From the NCBI GenBank assembly GCA_029946045.1, contig JAQSDS010000008.1, positions 1 to 9,331 on the forward strand: a stretch of DNA of 9,331 nt. Reading direction: 5' to 3'. Shown here one piece after another: positions 7,299 to 9,331 of the stretch. Below the pieces are notes generated by a model that did no database searches, was not told the DNA's origin, and saw nothing but the letters and a program-made list of their open reading frames with translations. The stretch comes from Rhodoferax sp. GTDB taxonomy: Bacteria; Pseudomonadota; Gammaproteobacteria; Burkholderiales; Burkholderiaceae_C. Within the stretch, counting starts at the first letter, position 1. Each line of letters opens with the position of its first letter. Made by a program: the position numbers and the translations under genes.

Positions 7299-8185
7299 GT
7301 CAAGTACTTGCGGCCGCCCTGGCCAAGCTCCTGGTTGATGGCGACACCGTCGCAGCCAGTATGTTTACAGGTGCACAACGGCGAGCGCTGGAGGAGCTGG
7401 GTCGAAGGACCGGCGCTTTGCGTGTCAAGTCGGTGGGGCGGGGCAGTGTGTATCAGGTCGTGCATACGGACATGCTTAACGTCCATCTGCGCACGCTTCG
7501 CCCTCTGCACGGTGACGAAATTGATTCTTCGTTGCCGAAGCGGGCTGCCAATATTGGTCAGACACGCAGCAGCAAGGGGGCCGATCACGGCCACGAACTG
7601 CACTACTTGCTTGTCAAGTCAATTTCGAACGGCGTGACTTGGAAGTCCGAACTGGGCAGTTCTTCCCGCTGTCTCGATTTGTCGGAGCTTACGGACGTCG
7701 CTGGCGCTGGCGTGTTGGCCCTGGCGGTCAATGACACATGGCAATCCGGACAACCCCTTTGGCTGGTCGAAAATCAAGCACTATTTGATCGTTTGGATTG
7801 GTTGCCACCTGACGCCACCGGTACCGTTGGCTACTACGCGGGGCAGCTGCCAGCCCGTCTTTTGCGGTGGATCGCGGCCAAGCAGCGCGCCACAGAAGTT
7901 ATTCTTTTTCCGGATTACGACGGTGTGGGTCTGCTCAATTACGCACGGCTGCGGGAAGTGTGCGCCTGCCCCTGCTCATTTTGGTTGATGCCCGATTGGC
8001 AGGCTCGGCTAAATGCATTTGGCAGTCACCAGGTTTGGCTAAACACCCACAGTGACTTTCAGTCGGCGCTACCCAGGCTGGAAGCCCTGGGATGGGAGGG
8101 TGGTGTTTCAGACCTATGCAGAGCTTTGAGCGCAGCGGGTATGGCGCTTGAACATGAGTCCGTGTGGCTTCCTGTACCTGGGTGA
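7295..8185 (+). CDS. jetD: Wadjet/MksG-type TOPRIM nuclease JetD
   Basis: This 296-residue protein is the nuclease subunit; in characterised Wadjet systems JetD is a topoisomerase VI A-like dimer that cuts DNA once JetABC has engaged a small circle. The N-terminal ~90 residues (MFTGAQRRALEELGRRTGALRVKS and YQVVHTDML) look like a winged-helix DNA-binding part. The TOPRIM core shows E159 in LVENQALFDRL and D207/D209 in FPDYDGVGLLNYARL, the expected Glu and DxD metal ligands. LSELTDVAGAGVLALAVNDTW precedes the Glu. It is short: as I recall, type I JetD proteins are nearer 400 residues, so it fits the compact MksG class. Its ATG overlaps the jetC stop. No terminator is evident after its TGA. The catalytic residues appear intact. 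Confidence 0.87.
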   Translation: MSQVLAAALAKLLVDGDTVAASMFTGAQRRALEELGRRTGALRVKSVGRGSVYQVVHTDMLNVHLRTLRPLHGDEIDSSLPKRAANIGQTRSSKGADHGHELHYLLVKSISNGVTWKSELGSSSRCLDLSELTDVAGAGVLALAVNDTWQSGQPLWLVENQALFDRLDWLPPDATGTVGYYAGQLPARLLRWIAAKQRATEVILFPDYDGVGLLNYARLREVCACPCSFWLMPDWQARLNAFGSHQVWLNTHSDFQSALPRLEALGWEGGVSDLCRALSAAGMALEHESVWLPVPG

Positions 8186-8225
8186 TTTGCAAGGGTTTGA
8201 CGAAATGGCTGTTCACCTGTTGCTA

Positions 8226-8273
8226 TTGCATGTAATTTATTGACAAATGCCTCTACATTGCAACATACTTGCA
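8226..8273. repeat. TTGCA repeats and dyad around the abiEi promoter
   Basis: TTGCA occurs at 8226-8230, 8258-8262 and 8269-8273, offset by 32 and 11 bases, about three and one helical turns. TGCATGTA at 8227-8234 is a near-inverted copy of TACATTGCA at 8254-8262, with one extra base, and the two flank the -35 element. AbiEi antitoxins repress their own promoters by binding inverted repeats. These are therefore plausible autoregulatory sites, although no match to a known operator sequence is claimed. Confidence 0.35.
8240..8269 (+). promoter_or_regulatory. Promoter of abiEi, probably giving a leaderless mRNA
   Basis: A perfect -35 TTGACA at 8240-8245 is followed, after 18 bases, by CATACT at 8264-8269 (four of six matches to TATAAT). 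The expected transcript start, about 7 bases on, coincides with the ATG at 8276. No ribosome site precedes that ATG (TACTTGCACC), which agrees with a leaderless message. The rest of the gap between jetD and this gene (8186-8239) shows no clear terminator. Confidence 0.55.
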
Positions 8274-8275
8274 CC

Positions 8276-8893
8276 ATGAGCCCACGTTCCCATTCAACAC
8301 ACGAGCAGGCTGTTCTCGAACTTGCCAAGGCGCGTCCGCTTCTGCGTGCCCGGGATCTTGCGCAGCAGGCGCTGCCCACCGTTGTGCTCAGTCGGCTGGT
8401 TGCTGCAGGCAAGCTCGAAAGAGTCGCCCGAGGGGTGTACGGCCTACCAGGTCAGGCAATCAGCGAACACCGATCACTGGCAGAAGTTGCGCTGAGAGTG
8501 CCGCAGGGCGTTGTCTGCCTGCTTTCGGCACTGCGTGTGCATGGCATCGGCACCCAGGCACCGTTCGAGGTCTGGCTAGCCATTGCCCATCGGGCACCCA
8601 TTCCACGTCTGGATCACCCTGAGATTCGTGTCGTGCGCATGTCAGGCCCCGCATTTACGGAAGGCATCGAACATCTATCAGTCGATGGCGTGGTGGTGCC
8701 AGTGTTTAACGCCGCAAAGACTGTGGCTGACTGCTTTAAGTACCGTAACAAGATCGGTCTGGACGTTGCCCTGGAAGCCCTGCGTGATGGATGGGCACAA
8801 CGAAAATTCACAATGGACGAGATCTGGCATTTCGGGACGGTTGACCGCGTCGCCAATGTCATGCGCCCGTACCTGGAAAGCGTGACAACATGA
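8276..8893 (+). CDS. abiEi: AbiEi-family antitoxin / transcriptional regulator
   Basis: This 205-residue protein matches the AbiEi antitoxins of type IV toxin-antitoxin systems. The N-terminal winged helix covers about residues 10-60 (RARDLAQQALPTVVLSRLVAAG, then KLERVARGVYGLPG). The C-terminal antitoxin domain includes VCLLSALRVHGIGTQ, FEVWLAIAHRAPIPRLDHP, FNAAKTVADCFKYRNKIGLD and NVMRPYLES. AbiEi normally represses the abiE promoter and counteracts AbiEii, a nucleotidyltransferase-like toxin. I chose ATG 8276 rather than the longer TTG 8240 frame because that TTG is part of the -35 hexamer and the family-like sequence begins after 8276. The stop overlaps the ATG of a short remnant of abiEii (8890-9000), so the expected full toxin gene is absent. 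The family is confident; its present function, with no toxin, is unclear. Confidence 0.9.
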   Translation: MSPRSHSTHEQAVLELAKARPLLRARDLAQQALPTVVLSRLVAAGKLERVARGVYGLPGQAISEHRSLAEVALRVPQGVVCLLSALRVHGIGTQAPFEVWLAIAHRAPIPRLDHPEIRVVRMSGPAFTEGIEHLSVDGVVVPVFNAAKTVADCFKYRNKIGLDVALEALRDGWAQRKFTMDEIWHFGTVDRVANVMRPYLESVTT

Positions 8894-9000
8894 GTCGAAA
8901 CTTGGCGGTATCGGTCCGGCCACATCTGAAGCAACAAAGCTTGGATGCAGCCATGACTCCCGCTGGGCGACGTTGCCTTCCTGAGTACCTAAAAACATGA
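8890..9000 (+). pseudogene. Remnant of abiEii toxin gene (N-terminal fragment)
   Basis: An ATGA overlap with abiEi starts a 36-codon ORF beginning MSRNLAVSVRPHL. AbiEii nucleotidyltransferase toxins characteristically begin M-x-x-N-x-A-A-S-V-R-x-R-L and are about 300 residues long. After about residue 14 the resemblance ends; the rest (TPAGRRCLPEYLKT) is unlike the family as I know it, and a TGA follows. The catalytic nucleotidyltransferase motifs are absent here, and the next gene starts 80 bases later. The likeliest reading is a toxin gene lost by internal deletion that left its first codons. A short functional peptide is possible but unsupported. Confidence 0.65.
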
Positions 9001-9008
9001 CTTTAGTG

Positions 9009-9057
9009 AGTTAATAACTTGAGTTTTTGCGTTACTATTGCAAAATGTTGATTTATT
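9009..9057 (+). promoter_or_regulatory. AT-rich regulatory region before the AAA ATPase gene
   Basis: AGTTA-A-TAACT at 9009-9019 is a small perfect dyad. TTAATA (9011-9016) and TACTAT (9033-9038), 16 bases apart, are a weak -35/-10 pair, each matching four of six consensus bases. TTACTATTGCA at 9032-9042 closely matches TTGCTATTGCA at 8220-8230 in front of abiEi; both are followed by ATTTATT. The region clearly differs in composition from the genes around it; the exact promoter is uncertain. Confidence 0.35.
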
Positions 9058-9079
9058 ATCATTTCTCAAGGTGAATTCG

Positions 9080-9331
9080 ATGCTGATAGAGTTCCGCGTT
9101 AAGAACTTCCGCAGCCTGCGCGACGAACAGGTGCTGAGTCTTGTTGCATCCAAGGACAAGACCCTGCTGGACACCCATACACAAGCAACAGGCATCAGCG
9201 CTGCTCCGATTCTGTTGCGCAGTGCGGTGGTGTATGGCGCAAACGCGAGCGGCAAGTCCAATCTCATCAAAGCGCTGCAATATATGCGTGGCGTGGTGAC
9301 TGAGTCGGCGACGGCGATCCAACCTGGCCAG
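9080..9331 (+). CDS. AAA/ABC-type ATPase, OLD/RloA-like, 5' part only
   Basis: This frame continues past the window end, and only the first 84 codons are present. They begin MLIEFRVKNFRSLRDEQVLSL, the usual first strand and FRS turn of RecF/OLD-type ATPase heads. A canonical Walker A follows, YGANASGKSNLIKALQ, with K68 and S69. Such N termini are typical of the AAA_15/AAA_21 ATPases found in defence islands, including RloA-like proteins often paired with RloB, and abortive-infection ATPases. Which of these it is depends on the unseen C-terminus and the next gene. The start is well set: AAGGTG at 9068-9073 lies 6 bases before the ATG. It is probably its own transcription unit, on the same strand as the abiEi and jet genes. 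Confidence 0.88.
   Translation, partial: MLIEFRVKNFRSLRDEQVLSLVASKDKTLLDTHTQATGISAAPILLRSAVVYGANASGKSNLIKALQYMRGVVTESATAIQPGQ

Noticed and set aside
8072..8091. CCCAGG...CCTGGG hairpin as a terminator
   Set aside because: It lies inside the jetD coding region, has only a 6-bp stem, and no T-run follows.
8240..8275. TTG start giving a 217-residue AbiEi
   Set aside because: The TTG is the beginning of a perfect -35 hexamer, lacks a ribosome site, and the extra 12 residues are unlike the family N-terminus; ATG 8276 is preferred.
1..9331. tRNA or rRNA genes, CRISPR arrays, insertion-sequence ends or attachment-site repeats
   Set aside because: I looked for clover-leaf or rRNA-like stretches, regular repeats with spacers, terminal inverted repeats with transposase, and long direct repeats, and found none. 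A computed repeat search could still find weaker ones.

Overview
The window looks like part of a defence island from a GC-rich proteobacterium. I infer a gamma- or betaproteobacterium from the roughly 57% GC by eye, the codon use and the close match to the MksBEF-type proteins typical of Pseudomonas and relatives. No rRNA, tRNA, CRISPR array or transposase is visible. Gene density is high, and almost every coding region is a phage- or plasmid-defence family or a regulator of one.

Layout. (1) Positions 29-2350, minus strand: a WYL-domain regulator of the BrxR/CapW type (1436-2350), followed 90 bp downstream by a NERD-plus-protein-kinase protein (29-1345). The kinase stops early, right at the window edge. 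(2) Positions 2351-2617: a divergent regulatory region. It holds a 17-bp inverted repeat and a third half-site, candidate promoters on both strands, and a 32-codon leader ORF whose stop lies one base before the next gene. (3) Positions 2618-8185, plus strand: a complete four-gene SMC-like operon, jetA-jetB-jetC-jetD (Wadjet, also called MksF-MksE-MksB-MksG). All three junctions are 4-base ATGA overlaps. (4) Positions 8186-9000: an AbiEi-type antitoxin/regulator with a probable leaderless promoter, then a 36-codon remnant of the AbiEii toxin. (5) Positions 9001-9331: an AT-rich promoter region and the first 84 codons of an OLD/RloA-like AAA ATPase that runs off the end.

How the parts may work together. 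The Wadjet operon encodes a condensin-like loop-extruding ATPase (JetABC) and a TOPRIM nuclease (JetD); characterised relatives cleave small circular DNA such as plasmids. The BrxR/CapW-type repressor sits back to back with jetA. Its likely operator overlaps its own -10 element and lies just upstream of the jetA -10, so one repressor could control both the kinase operon and Wadjet. The AbiE pair appears to have lost its toxin, leaving a solitary antitoxin/DNA-binding protein between Wadjet and the next ATPase gene. The most notable points are the shared operator region, the leader ORF coupled to jetA, the orphan AbiEi and the non-canonical catalytic loop of the kinase.
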